Positions 8,757-16,684 of a stretch of 27,166 nt of DNA are shown here, piece after piece (the first letter of the stretch is position 1; the number at the start of each line of letters is the position of its first letter). This DNA comes from a virus. The DNA is taken from the IMG/VR virus record IMGVR_UViG_3300048836_001236, positions 1 to 27,166 of that record; one strand, 5' to 3'. The notes below the pieces were generated by a model that made no database searches, had not been told where the DNA came from, and saw nothing but the letters and a program-made list of their open reading frames with translations. The translations under genes were made by a program, and so were the position numbers.

Positions 8757-9162
8757 CCGGTTTTCCTTTAATCTTTTCTATCGTTCGATACCCGCCAAAC
8801 CCAAGCATCCCCCCTACAAGGACCATGAGGTTGATGATGTCCAGATTAGGTGCTTGAACCTCTATCTTGTTTGCATGCAGCACCAGCACCAAAAACGGCT
8901 GGATGATATACACATACGCCAATGCCACCCCGCCGATCCATCCGATAAAAGGACGCCATCCGGCCACAAAGATGCTTGGGTGCTGCGCCTCTTTTTCGTT
9001 GATCAACATCTGCGCTTTTCGCAAGTCTGATTCGATCATCTCCAGCTTAAGTGTCAGCTCCGCCTGCTTATGCGGGTCTTCGATCTTTTTGCCGGTGATC
9101 GCTTCCCTAAGGTCTGTAAATAGACTCCCGACCTCCCCTAAATTAAAATCCATCATCCCCAT
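8746..9162 (-). CDS. Holin, 3TM GTA-type family
   Basis: A 138-aa protein. Residues 1-65 are soluble and helical. From about residue 67, the stretch VAGWRPFIGWIGGVALAYVYIIQPFLVLVLHA supplies two membrane segments. After a short loop (NKIEVQAPNLDI), the segment INLMVLVGGMLGFGGYRTIEKIKGK supplies the third. The GWRPFIGW and LGFGGYRTIEK motifs are characteristic of the three-transmembrane holin family first named from gene transfer agents. The ATG overlaps the stop of the gene before it (TAATG). It forms a probable lysis pair with the downstream XhlA-like protein, while the candidate endolysin lies far away at 21454-21891. Confidence 0.85.
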   Translation of the reverse strand: MGMMDFNLGEVGSLFTDLREAITGKKIEDPHKQAELTLKLEMIESDLRKAQMLINEKEAQHPSIFVAGWRPFIGWIGGVALAYVYIIQPFLVLVLHANKIEVQAPNLDIINLMVLVGGMLGFGGYRTIEKIKGKPGGD

Positions 9163-9467
9163 TAACTTACCTCCACTTCAATATCCAATAAAAACAGGTC
9201 TACTAGCTTCTCATCTTTAAAGTTGATGTTTGATGAGACCACCTTGATACAGTTGCCTGTGTTTGACTCTAGCTTTTTGAGTTCTTCAAACATCGAAGTA
9301 TTTTTGTCCACATCAGGCTTCACTACCACACCCAGTCTTATCTTGTATGTTATATCTGCAAGTGCCTCGCGGCTTATTGCAAATATTTTGTAGTCGTCCG
9401 GGTAAAATGCTTCTACCACCGACTCAATCCTCTGTTTTGTCTGGGCAAATCCTACACAGCACGACAT
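9162..9467 (-). CDS. Hypothetical head-tail joining or tail terminator-like protein
   Basis: A 101-aa alpha/beta protein, start overlapping the preceding gene by 16 bases and stop overlapping the holin start. A helix (TKQRIESVVEAFY) is followed by strands with TYKIRLGVVVKPD and KLVDLFLLDIEVEVS. Size and position, between a connector-type gene and the tail tube, fit a tail terminator or neck protein. I do not recognise the family with confidence. Confidence 0.45.
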   Translation of the reverse strand: MSCCVGFAQTKQRIESVVEAFYPDDYKIFAISREALADITYKIRLGVVVKPDVDKNTSMFEELKKLESNTGNCIKVVSSNINFKDEKLVDLFLLDIEVEVS

Positions 9468-9808
9468 TTGATACCTCCAGTGTCGACTTCTCCGGTATCC
9501 ATGTCCGCAACGGGGATAGAGTCGCTTCGATCAAGCCAATACTGCCTAAACACCTCGAGGTCTCCGAACGTCTGAAGCGTCTCTTCGTACTCGTTCGCGC
9601 GGTTTTGAATTTTTTGCCAAAGCAGCGGGGCAAGATAGTAGATCGCTTTGCATGAAACCGCCTCTATTTCGTCGAAATGCTCGTCGTCTTCCTCAAAGGC
9701 CTTTCCTTTAAAGTCTCGGTTTGCCCGCTTCAGATGCGACGCGATGGCCTCATCTGAAAGTTCCTTGAGAGGAAGGCGTTCACGTACGTCTGCTACCTGC
9801 GTGATCAT
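9452..9808 (-). CDS. Head completion / connector-type protein
   Basis: A 118-aa mostly helical protein. The order of elements (ITQVADVRERLPLKELSDEAIASHLKRANRDF, then a helix containing CKAIYYLAPLLWQKIQNRANEYEETLQTFG, then VFRQYWLDRSDSI) resembles short head-tail connector proteins of the HK97 gp6 class, which begin with a statement of the type 't.edv...Lp.lseeei..yi..A'. It lies immediately downstream of the major capsid gene, the normal connector slot. Family assignment is by pattern only. Confidence 0.55.
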   Translation of the reverse strand: MITQVADVRERLPLKELSDEAIASHLKRANRDFKGKAFEEDDEHFDEIEAVSCKAIYYLAPLLWQKIQNRANEYEETLQTFGDLEVFRQYWLDRSDSIPVADMDTGEVDTGGIKCRAV

Positions 9809-9818
9809 CCGTCATCCC

Positions 9819-10766
9819 TTACGGCACAACTACTTCTTGCGTCGCGACGGTGACATACTTTTTGATGTCAAACTCATAGTCAGGGCGCACTACAAACTTG
9901 TAGCACAAAGAGGAGATCTCATTGCTGTACCATCTTTTGCGGTCGATTGCTTTACTCATCCCGATAACCATGTTCTTTCTCGGCGTAGAGAGATAGATTC
10001 CCTGTGGGATCCCTTTTTGAGGCATGAGCTTTCTTCCTTCAAATTCTAAAAATTCGCCGTCTTTTAGGACATTGATCGCTTTGTAGTCTTTTGCGATCAT
10101 CCTGACATAAGCGGAGTAGTCCACTTTGCTCAAAAAGATATCCATGTCATCCGTGATGTCTTCGTTGGCATTATCGCAGAGCGCCTGTAGTGCGTTTTCT
10201 ACGGTTTGGCCTGCCGTTTCGCCTGCCGCATAAGTAATTTTTACCGTGTCTCCAGATTCGGCAGCTACAGTAAGCCACCCTTTTGCCAACTCATTGAACG
10301 GCGCGGAGGACTCTTCGTTGTCGGCGATCCCCACCCACCCGAGATAGACAAGGTCGTTGGAAAACACCGTTGTGGCGCCGTTAAACTGTTCTTGTTCAAA
10401 GCCTGGGTTGTCCTGATTGTCATCAAGGGTTTCATCTGTGATATTCATCTGCAGCGTTACGCCGTTGATCATATTGAGGCGCGCACCGACAACGCCCAGT
10501 TTTTTAAGCTGCTCTTCGCTTAGGGCCTTGCCCGCGATATGGCGAACCAGCAGCCCACTTCCGGAAGAGAGCGCGCTTCTGTCTTTGGTTAATTTTCCCG
10601 CGATATCTACGGTGACCTCTTTGAGCAGCCCGGAGTTATCTACGATGGCATTGAGGAAAGCTCTTCCCTGCTTTGGTGTCAGCGTACCGTTGAGAACCAC
10701 GTCCGTTGCCCGCACGCTTCCGCCTGTTTTTATGATCTCATTTAAACTCAATACTTCTTCTTCCAT
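9819..10766 (-). CDS. Major capsid protein, P2 gpN-like
   Basis: A 315-aa protein. The N-terminal region (GRAFLNAIVDNSGLLKEVTVDIAGKLTKDRSALSSGSGLLVR) matches the phage P2-type capsid pattern: conserved F...I.D...LL, then strand and loop with G.LTK. The remainder has the HK97-like alternation of beta strands and a spine helix (FNELAKGWLTVAAE), and ends with a beta-rich stretch (YKFVVRPDYEFDIKKYVTVATQEVVVP). Upstream is a protease/scaffold gene, separated by one base from its stop. Length is a little below the usual 330-360 aa of the family. Confidence 0.72.
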   Translation of the reverse strand: MEEEVLSLNEIIKTGGSVRATDVVLNGTLTPKQGRAFLNAIVDNSGLLKEVTVDIAGKLTKDRSALSSGSGLLVRHIAGKALSEEQLKKLGVVGARLNMINGVTLQMNITDETLDDNQDNPGFEQEQFNGATTVFSNDLVYLGWVGIADNEESSAPFNELAKGWLTVAAESGDTVKITYAAGETAGQTVENALQALCDNANEDITDDMDIFLSKVDYSAYVRMIAKDYKAINVLKDGEFLEFEGRKLMPQKGIPQGIYLSTPRKNMVIGMSKAIDRKRWYSNEISSLCYKFVVRPDYEFDIKKYVTVATQEVVVP

Positions 10767-10767
10767 C

Positions 10768-11703
10768 TTACATTACTCCTTTTTCATCTTTTTTTTGCTC
10801 TTCTTTTTGGAGCGTGTCTCTCTGTTTTGATTTTTTAAGCGTTTCTTGCGTTTCGGCGGCAACCTTTTTGATCTGATCGATCTCTTTGCCTTGCTCTTCC
10901 ATTTTCAAAAAAAGCTCTTTATTGTTTGCCGAAAGCGCTTCGTTTGTTTTTGTGAGCTCTTCTATCTGCAAAATCGCCTCTTCATGCTTTTTCTGAAGCG
11001 ATGCGATGTGCTCGTCCTGCTCCTGTTTTTCTTTCTCAAGCTGTGCGCTTATGCCTGACGTCGCTTCCTGTATCTTCTTCTTGATCGCCTCGCCGTAATT
11101 ATTCTTCATCTCTTCTTTTTCTCCTTTTTCTACATAAGTGTCCATATGGATCCAAAAACCGCTTATCGCGTCTCCTATCGCGCCGATAAGGCTCTTAAAC
11201 GCGCTTGGGCCCTCTTGCTTTTCTACGCTCTCTCTCATCGCTTTGCCGGCCATGGAAAGCCCACTGAGTTCTCCGGCTTTTGCCGCCTTTTTAAGTTCTT
11301 CGCTTTCGAGTTTGATCGCTACCGCCCAAGAGCCTTCAGGCTCCTGTGGAAAGATAGGATCGCCCGCCTTGACGATCCAGCTCTCCGCGACATACGCGTC
11401 TTCGTTTTGAAAACTGTGGTCTTTGTCTACATTGTTGGTATTGCGGGCCTTCATAAATCCGTACGCCGCCTTTTCGATTGCTGCGGCATCGGCAAAATCG
11501 CCTTGCGAATCTACTTCATCCGGCGCATACACGATCCCGTACACGACCCCTTTTTCCGCATCGCTTTTTCGGATTTGTATCGTATGTTCGTAGCCGCCGT
11601 CGCTCGTTGACGATTTATAGATAAACGTTTTTTGGTTCGCGCCCTCTTTGACTAAAGAGATGTGCGTGATATCGATATCTGTTAGCTTGTTGACCTTGGG
11701 CAT
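10768..11703 (-). CDS. Prohead protease-scaffold, XkdF-like (S78-type)
   Basis: A 311-aa protein with two parts. Residues 1-190 look like an XkdF-type prohead serine protease: the N-terminus ITHISLVKEGANQKTF, the motif VVYGIVYAPDEVDSQGDFA, a candidate catalytic His at DKDHSF (H96) and a candidate Ser at GLSMAG (S150). Residues 200-311 are a long Lys/Glu-rich coiled coil, the scaffold part that would be cleaved during head maturation. It directly precedes the capsid gene. It is the first gene of a minus-strand block and faces the plus-strand portal gene across a 178-base intergenic region. Confidence 0.75.
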   Translation of the reverse strand: MPKVNKLTDIDITHISLVKEGANQKTFIYKSSTSDGGYEHTIQIRKSDAEKGVVYGIVYAPDEVDSQGDFADAAAIEKAAYGFMKARNTNNVDKDHSFQNEDAYVAESWIVKAGDPIFPQEPEGSWAVAIKLESEELKKAAKAGELSGLSMAGKAMRESVEKQEGPSAFKSLIGAIGDAISGFWIHMDTYVEKGEKEEMKNNYGEAIKKKIQEATSGISAQLEKEKQEQDEHIASLQKKHEEAILQIEELTKTNEALSANNKELFLKMEEQGKEIDQIKKVAAETQETLKKSKQRDTLQKEEQKKDEKGVM

Positions 11704-11881
11704 AAAGCTCCTTTCTTGATTTTTTTTGGCTCATCTTCATCAGATTATCGCAGTATAAATCAAATCCAACCGATACAAAATATACATATCCTTGTCTCCT
11801 CCCATCGCTGTAAATGTCGAAGCCTATGTGTCTTTGTTTGTATGGTGCAAAGGCGCTATTCTTGCATTAAAAAGAGTTTAT
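11704..11881 (+). promoter_or_regulatory. Divergent intergenic region between protease and portal
   Basis: This 178-base region separates two divergent late genes, so it should hold promoters in both directions. On the minus strand a candidate extended -10 (TGCGATAAT, 11744-11752) lies upstream of the protease gene. No -35 is convincing, as is usual for Campylobacterota. On the plus strand I see no strong promoter. The stretch AAAAAGAG just before the ATG at 11882 is a weak ribosome site. An upstream in-frame ATG at 11792 is rejected as the portal start because the extra 30 residues do not look like portal sequence. Confidence 0.35.
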
Positions 11882-12952
11882 ATGGGTAGAAAATCATTAG
11901 TTACAAAGAGCGCGAACGAAAGCAGACAGGTAGACATAAAAAGCGATATGCTGCTTGAAAACGACAAAATTGTCGAACCGTATCTCAACTATCATGCCCT
12001 CAGAGCGCTGTACGGCATGAATGTCTATCATAAAAGATCGCTCAGGCTCAAAGCGATGCTTCTGTCTCAAATCCAAAACACAAATATAAACAAATACCTT
12101 CCGGCAGGCGTCACACCAAAGCAGTTTCTTTTTAAGTTTATGCTGAATGCGGAAACATACGGCTCTGCCTTTTTTGAAAAGGCTGGCACAGACAGCAACT
12201 TCTTCCTCTATCCTCTTAGTACTGTCAGCGCGAGAGTAGATAGATCTCGCCAGATTTACCAGAAGACAGAAAACGACTATATCCCCATTGAGGGCGGGCA
12301 CTTTGCGTATGACACGATTTTGTCTGACTACTACGGCGAACCCGACTATATAGCAATCATCCAGCAAATTCTGTCCGTCCATAAGGCAGATGCCTACAAT
12401 GCCAAATTTTTTGACAATGGCGCGCGGCCGGAACTTGCCGTGATCTTTGAGGACAGCGACCCGAGCGATGAACAGATAGATGCGATTACGGAGTTCTTTG
12501 GAAGTAATTTTAGAGGGTACAAAAACGCCCACAAAAACCTTATCTTGACCACCGGGGCAGGAGACGGACAAACTAAACCCAAAATAAGGATTGAAGACCT
12601 GGGAAAGGTCGAAGATCTGAGCTTTAAGGAACTAAAAGAGGTGGGAAGGGATGAGATCATCGCCGCACACGGAGTTCCGCCCCGCCTTGTGGGTGTTGTC
12701 AACCCCAATGCGCTTGGAGGAGGCGGAGAACTCGTCTCTCAGCTGGAAATGTTCGGAAAGATGACGATCGAACCTAAAAGGACACTGGTGGAGGAGTTTT
12801 TTGCATCGCACGGTATACAGCTTGAGCTCGCCCCGTTTGACGCCACGGCGTTCAAAGACGATGCCGATGTGGTAAGCGGGCTTGTTAACGCGGGCATCAT
12901 CACGCCGGCAGAGGCGCGCACCGTGATAGGCTGGAGCGGAAATGGCCGTTAA
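11882..12952 (+). CDS. Portal protein, P2 gpQ / PBSX family
   Basis: A 356-aa protein (start at the ATG of GRKSLVTKSANE). It carries the family signature LRLKAMLLSQIQNTNINKYLPAGVTPKQFLFKFMLNAETYGSAFFEK in the N-terminal third. The C-terminal half has GRDEIIAAHGVPPRLVGVVNPNALGGGGELVSQLEMFGKMTIEPKRTLVEEF, the conserved HxVPPxLxG ... P.. element of P2-type portals. It forms the dodecameric DNA channel at the head vertex. The terminase gene overlaps its 3' end by 11 bases on the same strand. Both genes run opposite to all other head genes in the window. Confidence 0.85.
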   Translation: MGRKSLVTKSANESRQVDIKSDMLLENDKIVEPYLNYHALRALYGMNVYHKRSLRLKAMLLSQIQNTNINKYLPAGVTPKQFLFKFMLNAETYGSAFFEKAGTDSNFFLYPLSTVSARVDRSRQIYQKTENDYIPIEGGHFAYDTILSDYYGEPDYIAIIQQILSVHKADAYNAKFFDNGARPELAVIFEDSDPSDEQIDAITEFFGSNFRGYKNAHKNLILTTGAGDGQTKPKIRIEDLGKVEDLSFKELKEVGRDEIIAAHGVPPRLVGVVNPNALGGGGELVSQLEMFGKMTIEPKRTLVEEFFASHGIQLELAPFDATAFKDDADVVSGLVNAGIITPAEARTVIGWSGNGR

Positions 12953-14543
12953 AAAAGAGCTCAAGGCCCGCATCCTCGCACTGGTAGATGCTGGCATCCC
13001 TGTCGAAGAAGTAGGCAAAGAAGAAGGAGTCAACCGCGGCACGATCTATGCGTGGCTGAGGAAAAGAAAAGGAGACGGTGAGGAACACGGCGAGACGATC
13101 AAGAGCATTAAAAAGCAGCTCGCCATGCTCTCAAAGCGAAAACAGACCGAAGCGGTAAGCCGCAAGATCGCCATGCTCTCCGCATCGCTCTCAAGACTGG
13201 AACGAAGCGAAGAGAAACGCATAAAAGGCGTTGAACTTGCCCGCAGCAAACCGGTCATCGCCGATATTGCAGGCCATGAGGAGGCAGGATTGATCAGGGC
13301 ACGGGCGCTGCTGGGTGAGTACGGGAACCTTTTTGCTTACCAAAGGGAGTTTTTAGCGTGCCAAGATCAGTTTAGGCTGGTGCTTAAGTCGAGACAAATC
13401 GGCTTTTCCTACGTCGCTGCACTTGACGCACTGATCGCCGCAGTGGCAGGACGCAACCAGCTTTTCCTTTCAGCTTCCGAAGAGCAGGCGCTTATCCTGA
13501 TGCGCTACGTAGAGCACTGGGCGGGCAAGATCGGCATCGTTTTTACTACAGATAAAGACAACGAAAAGCGCCTTGCAAACGGAGCCATCATTAAAGCGAT
13601 GGCAAACAACTTCAGAACGGTTCAGGGTTTTACCGGAGATATTTGGATGGACGAGTTCGCCTGGTACCAAAACCCCAAAAAGATCTGGCATGCATTCGTG
13701 CCGTCCATCGGCGCCGTCAAGGGAAGGTTCACCATACTTTCCACTCCGTTTGAAGAAAATTCGCTCTTCCATGACCTGTTTGTGGATGAGTCCAAATACT
13801 TCATGTTCACCCGCTTCCGCGTCGATATCTACCGTGCGATGGAAGACGGGCTGGAGTTTGACCTTGAGACAATGCGCGCGCTGTTTGACGCAGACACCTG
13901 GGCAAGCGCCTATGAATGCCAGTTCATCGACGATGAGAGCGCCCTCTTCTCCATTGCGATTATCAAGAGCTGCGTCGATGTGACGCTGCACTACTATACG
14001 CCAAGCCATGGCAAGGTGCTGTTCAGCGGATACGACATCGGACGAAGTGCACACCGTTCCGCGCTGGCTGCGCTTGCGCTGTATGAAAAACGCTATGAGC
14101 TTGCTGTGATGGATATTCTGGCAAAGGCATCTTTTGACGAACAGCGGCTGCACCTGTGGTCGTTTATGGACAGCAAACCGCTTGCCCAGCTTCGCATCGA
14201 CCGTACCGGCATCGGGATGGACTTGGCAGAGGGGATGGTCAAAAAGTACCGCCAAAGGGTCATGGGCATTCACTTTACCGCCACACAAAAAGAAAGCATG
14301 GCGCTCAACCTCAAAAAGATGTTTGAAGACGGCATTATCACGATCCCCAACGACCCACTGCTCATCGCCGACATACATTCCATCAAGCGTAAAGCCGGAG
14401 CGAGAGGATTTCTCTATGACTCCAAACAGAACGAACACGGACACGCTGACAGGTTTTGGGCGCTGGCGCTTGCAGCAAGCTACGTGGAGGCAATAGAGCG
14501 AAAACAGGGCAAGAGAGGAAGGGGGATTGTGGTGAAGAGTTGA
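12942..14543 (+). CDS. Terminase large subunit, P2 gpP-like
   Basis: A 533-aa packaging ATPase/nuclease. Residues 8-42 form a helix-turn-helix (LVDAGIPVEEVGKEEGVNRGTIYAWLRKRK), as in the gpP family. Residues 50-100 are a coiled coil. The ATPase has a Walker A variant KSRQIGFS (149-156) and Walker B IWMDE (234-238). The nuclease domain has acidic residues at GYDIGRS (D365), IDRTGIG (D420) and HADRFWAL (D503). Lengths match the family. No separate small terminase gene is visible next to it. Confidence 0.88.
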   Translation: MAVKKELKARILALVDAGIPVEEVGKEEGVNRGTIYAWLRKRKGDGEEHGETIKSIKKQLAMLSKRKQTEAVSRKIAMLSASLSRLERSEEKRIKGVELARSKPVIADIAGHEEAGLIRARALLGEYGNLFAYQREFLACQDQFRLVLKSRQIGFSYVAALDALIAAVAGRNQLFLSASEEQALILMRYVEHWAGKIGIVFTTDKDNEKRLANGAIIKAMANNFRTVQGFTGDIWMDEFAWYQNPKKIWHAFVPSIGAVKGRFTILSTPFEENSLFHDLFVDESKYFMFTRFRVDIYRAMEDGLEFDLETMRALFDADTWASAYECQFIDDESALFSIAIIKSCVDVTLHYYTPSHGKVLFSGYDIGRSAHRSALAALALYEKRYELAVMDILAKASFDEQRLHLWSFMDSKPLAQLRIDRTGIGMDLAEGMVKKYRQRVMGIHFTATQKESMALNLKKMFEDGIITIPNDPLLIADIHSIKRKAGARGFLYDSKQNEHGHADRFWALALAASYVEAIERKQGKRGRGIVVKS

Positions 14544-14637
14544 GAAGAAGTAAAACAAAAGATGTTTTACATTAACACCCCATTTTCTGGGATTTGACGA
14601 GGCATAAAACAGTAAAACGCGTAAAACGCACATTTAA
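14544..14637 (+). repeat. Flanking repeat R1 with GTAAAAC motifs
   Basis: Non-coding sequence directly after the terminase stop. It contains a perfect dyad GTAAAACA-n5-TGTTTTAC (14550-14570), a GC-poor spacer, then two tandem GTAAAAC copies nine bases apart (14612-14618 and 14621-14627) and CATTTAA (14631-14637). The same elements, in the same order and orientation, recur at 16825-16928, 2.28 kb away. The two copies bracket the AT-rich fibre cassette. Could be operator/terminator-promoter units or recombination sites. Confidence 0.65.
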
Positions 14638-14648
14638 AGAAAAGGATA

Positions 14649-14927
14649 ATGATGCAAACATATGAGACACTCACCCTCTCCGGCAATGAAACAGACATTG
14701 TCGTTGCCCAGGGGCAGATTATAGAGTTTGTTGTGAACCAAGACGAGGCTGTGACGATGCAAAACCTGAGCAAGGTTCATGACATCCTGTTCCAATATAT
14801 AAACGATGTAGACAGAAGATGGTTTTTGCTTGCGCCGGGGGATTTTTTGAAGATAGACAAAACAGTCTTCCTCCGTTGTATTCCAGGCACGTATGGTGTG
14901 ATAAAACTTGCGACAGACAGGAGTTAA
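14649..14927 (+). CDS. Hypothetical protein at start of fibre cassette
   Basis: A 92-aa, mostly beta protein (IVVAQGQIIEFVVNQDEAVTMQNLSKVHDILFQYINDVDRRWFLLAPGDFLKID) of unknown family. It has the look of a small beta-sandwich or decoration protein. A tandem ATGATG preceded by AAGGA marks the start. The next gene begins two bases after its stop, following an AGGAG ribosome site that lies inside its own 3' end, so they are one transcription unit. Its role in the virion is inferred only from the fibre genes that follow. Confidence 0.45.
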   Translation: MMQTYETLTLSGNETDIVVAQGQIIEFVVNQDEAVTMQNLSKVHDILFQYINDVDRRWFLLAPGDFLKIDKTVFLRCIPGTYGVIKLATDRS

Positions 14928-14928
14928 A

Positions 14929-15144
14929 ATGGGCAGACTTATAGATTTTAGTGAGCAGGTGATTGGCGGCGGTACAGCTTCTTTCCCCGATCAAACCAAC
15001 AACAGCGGGAAAGTACTGGTAACAAATGGGACAGAGGTGTTTTGGGGTATTGCCAACAGCATTACAGTTGACGGTGGACTTTCAGATAGCACTTACGATC
15101 AAACAACCTTAATATTAGACGGAGGAAACGCAAATGGCGAGTAA
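14929..15144 (+). CDS. Small fibre-associated protein
   Basis: A 71-aa protein, starting at an ATG with AGGAG five bases upstream. Residues 18-36 (ASFPDQTNNSGKVLVTNG) and TEVFWG match the short repeat with 'P.QtgnsGk.L.TnGt...W' that occurs in many phage tail fibre shafts. Here it stands alone in a very short protein. Its 3' end overlaps the next gene by 11 bases. It may be a fibre-attachment peptide, or a piece of a once longer fibre. Confidence 0.5.
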   Translation: MGRLIDFSEQVIGGGTASFPDQTNNSGKVLVTNGTEVFWGIANSITVDGGLSDSTYDQTTLILDGGNANGE

Positions 15145-15448
15145 ATTACAATTACGAAGAGATACGGCTGCAAATTGGACGTTAAATAATCCAATCCTTG
15201 CAGATGGAGAAATGGGTATCGAGACAGATGCTAAAAAACATAAAATCGGAGATGGTTTAACTGCTTGGGACATGCTTAAATATGGAGCATACTCAAGAGA
15301 AGAGATAGATCAGATTATTCTAAATCTTGAAATGGTTCAACCTTTACCTGCTGGGGATATTGCTCCATTGCTTTATAAACCGACCATTACATACCCTTTG
15401 GAAGGTGCGACAGTGGAGGCTACGGGGGGTATGAAGGTAACATTCTAA
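15134..15448 (+). CDS. Tail fibre N-terminal part, frame broken at a G tract
   Basis: A 104-aa reading frame. It begins ASKLQLRRDTAANWTLNNPILADGEMGIETDAKKHKIGDGLTAWDML, the classic N-terminal module of phage receptor-binding fibres (the 'lqlRrdtaanWt..NPvLadGE.g.etDt.k.KiGdG...W..L' pattern). A linker with PLEGATVEATGG follows, and the frame then stops at TAA 15446. The adjoining frame continues the protein without a stop from the same G6 tract (15424-15429). One extra G would give an intact 334-aa fibre. See the neighbouring entries. Confidence 0.65.
   Translation: MASKLQLRRDTAANWTLNNPILADGEMGIETDAKKHKIGDGLTAWDMLKYGAYSREEIDQIILNLEMVQPLPAGDIAPLLYKPTITYPLEGATVEATGGMKVTF
15424..15429 (+). other. 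G6 tract at fibre frameshift point
   Basis: Six consecutive G. The upstream fibre frame reads ACG GGG GGT ATG and terminates soon after. With seven G the reading becomes ACG GGG GGG TAT GAA and joins the downstream beta-propeller frame exactly (ATGG-YEGNILKYDKN). Such G-tracts are the normal phase-variation switches in Campylobacterota, though usually longer than six. A real mutation or a sequencing error in a homopolymer are alternatives. Confidence 0.6.
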
Positions 15449-16137
15449 AGTATGATAAAAATTTAAATCTTGTTGCAAATTCAGTATTTTCTACAGGTGC
15501 GAACTTTGAATTGTTAGGGGCTATGATCGTGGATGATAACAATAATTACATTGTTATAGGAAACAAAGGTTCTACGACAAGCACTGAGCCAAGAAAACCT
15601 TGGATAGTAAAAATGGACAGCAATTTTAACATCATAGCAAGCAAAACTATTGGCGTTTACGGTACAACTAATATTTTATCAGATGTTAAAATTGATAATG
15701 ATAATAATATCGTGGCGGTAGGAAGATACTCAAGCGCAGGCATCGGAAGCAGTGAAATTTTGATTGCAAAATTTGACCCAAATTTAAACCTTATAGATAC
15801 CTTGCTTATTGGGGGAACTAATTATGATTTCTCTGAAAATTTTGATATAGATGCAGATAACAATATTATTATAGTGGGAAGTTCAAGGTCTGCCAAAACT
15901 AATACTACATACTCCGGGTTGTTTGCAGCAAACATAAAAGGAGATTTATCTGCATTAAACGGTACTGCAACTGAAACGCTTGGATACCAAATTACGAAAC
16001 CTGAATTAGTTTCCGAAAATGTTATTGTTTCCGTAACTGCAATAACAGAAAGCTCAGTATTTCAAGAAGGTGCGAGTAGCACTGCAACCATAGAAGTATA
16101 TGAGCGTACCCTTATAGAAAAAACAGCACTTTACTAG
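15430..16137 (+). CDS. Tail fibre C-terminal part, beta-propeller-like repeats
   Basis: Downstream half of the frameshifted fibre (in-frame from the G tract, reads YEGNILKYDKNLNL...). It contains about three imperfect repeats of roughly 50 residues with the pattern 'I.K.D.N.NLI.....G......D..IDNDNNI..VG', seen at GNILKYDKNLNLVANSVF, IVKMDSNFNIIASKTIG and LIAKFDPNLNLIDTLLIGG, with partner strands MIVDDNNNYIVIG, VKIDNDNNIVAVG and FDIDADNNIIIVGSS. This is the SBBP/delta-60-type beta-propeller signature. The last 70 residues are a separate beta-rich end. Taken alone the frame has only weak starts (TTG at 15511, ATG at 15523). Confidence 0.6.
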   Translation, partial: YEGNILKYDKNLNLVANSVFSTGANFELLGAMIVDDNNNYIVIGNKGSTTSTEPRKPWIVKMDSNFNIIASKTIGVYGTTNILSDVKIDNDNNIVAVGRYSSAGIGSSEILIAKFDPNLNLIDTLLIGGTNYDFSENFDIDADNNIIIVGSSRSAKTNTTYSGLFAANIKGDLSALNGTATETLGYQITKPELVSENVIVSVTAITESSVFQEGASSTATIEVYERTLIEKTALY

Positions 16138-16146
16138 GAGGTAAAA

Positions 16147-16683
16147 ATGTTATACGTTAAAAACAATAAAAGATATACAATCAACCAACTACATCGAATG
16201 GGAATTACGGACCCATTTAAGCAAGGAATGAGTGTCTTGGGCACCACAAAACCTTCTTATAATAAACATACACATAAAGCGATAGATGTGGGCACTGAAA
16301 ACAACAGCATTGTGTGGGAAATAGTTCCGTTAAGCGACTCTGAAAAAGAAACCAAACGCACAGAAGCAAAAGAAGCCCTCAAACAGCTAAGAAAACAGGC
16401 TCAAAACGAACCTATGGACATCTTCGGGTTTGTAGAAGTGTTCACACCAGATGTTATTGCTTTATTGACAGGGAAAGCGTTCAAAGCTTCGCTTGATCCT
16501 GCTATCACGTTTCAATGGAAAACACCCAGCGGTTTTGTAACGTTAAGCGGAGATCAGATCATCGCCATTGCAAAAGAGGTGGACAATAAGATACAAGCGC
16601 TCTTTGATAGAGAAGCGGAACTCTCTGTACTAATGGATAGTGCGGAAAATCCGTTTGATGTTTTAGAAATGTGGGAGGCGTAA
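16147..16683 (+). CDS. Tail fibre assembly-like protein (DUF4376-like end)
   Basis: A 178-aa protein. The N-terminus (LYVKNNKRYTINQLHRMGITDPFKQGMSVLGTTKPSY) is unrecognised. The central region (KETKRTEAKEALKQLRKQAQNEP) is helical. The C-terminal third (FQWKTPSGFVTLSGDQIIAIAKEVDNKIQALFDREAELSVLMDSA) matches the DUF4376-type pattern 'f.w...Gsfv.L...qiiala..v...iqa.F..E..l' common in fibre assembly proteins. It lies directly downstream of the split fibre, with an AGGAGG ribosome site. It is only distantly similar in design to the protein at 1-591, so the phage has two fibre/chaperone sets. Confidence 0.6.
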   Translation: MLYVKNNKRYTINQLHRMGITDPFKQGMSVLGTTKPSYNKHTHKAIDVGTENNSIVWEIVPLSDSEKETKRTEAKEALKQLRKQAQNEPMDIFGFVEVFTPDVIALLTGKAFKASLDPAITFQWKTPSGFVTLSGDQIIAIAKEVDNKIQALFDREAELSVLMDSAENPFDVLEMWEA

Positions 16684-16684
16684 A

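Noticed and set aside
11792-11881. Upstream start for the portal gene adding 30 residues
   Set aside because: The added residues show no portal similarity and no ribosome site precedes that ATG; the ATG at 11882 starts the conserved region.
13470-14633. A long minus-strand open frame (387 codons) opposite the terminase
   Set aside because: It is antisense to a clear terminase with intact Walker and nuclease motifs; its translation is low-complexity and without domain signs. It is a composition shadow.
15134-16137. A diversity-generating retroelement acting on the fibre
   Set aside because: The fibre's N-terminal module recalls receptor-binding proteins diversified elsewhere, but no reverse transcriptase, template repeat or adenine-rich variable repeat was seen.
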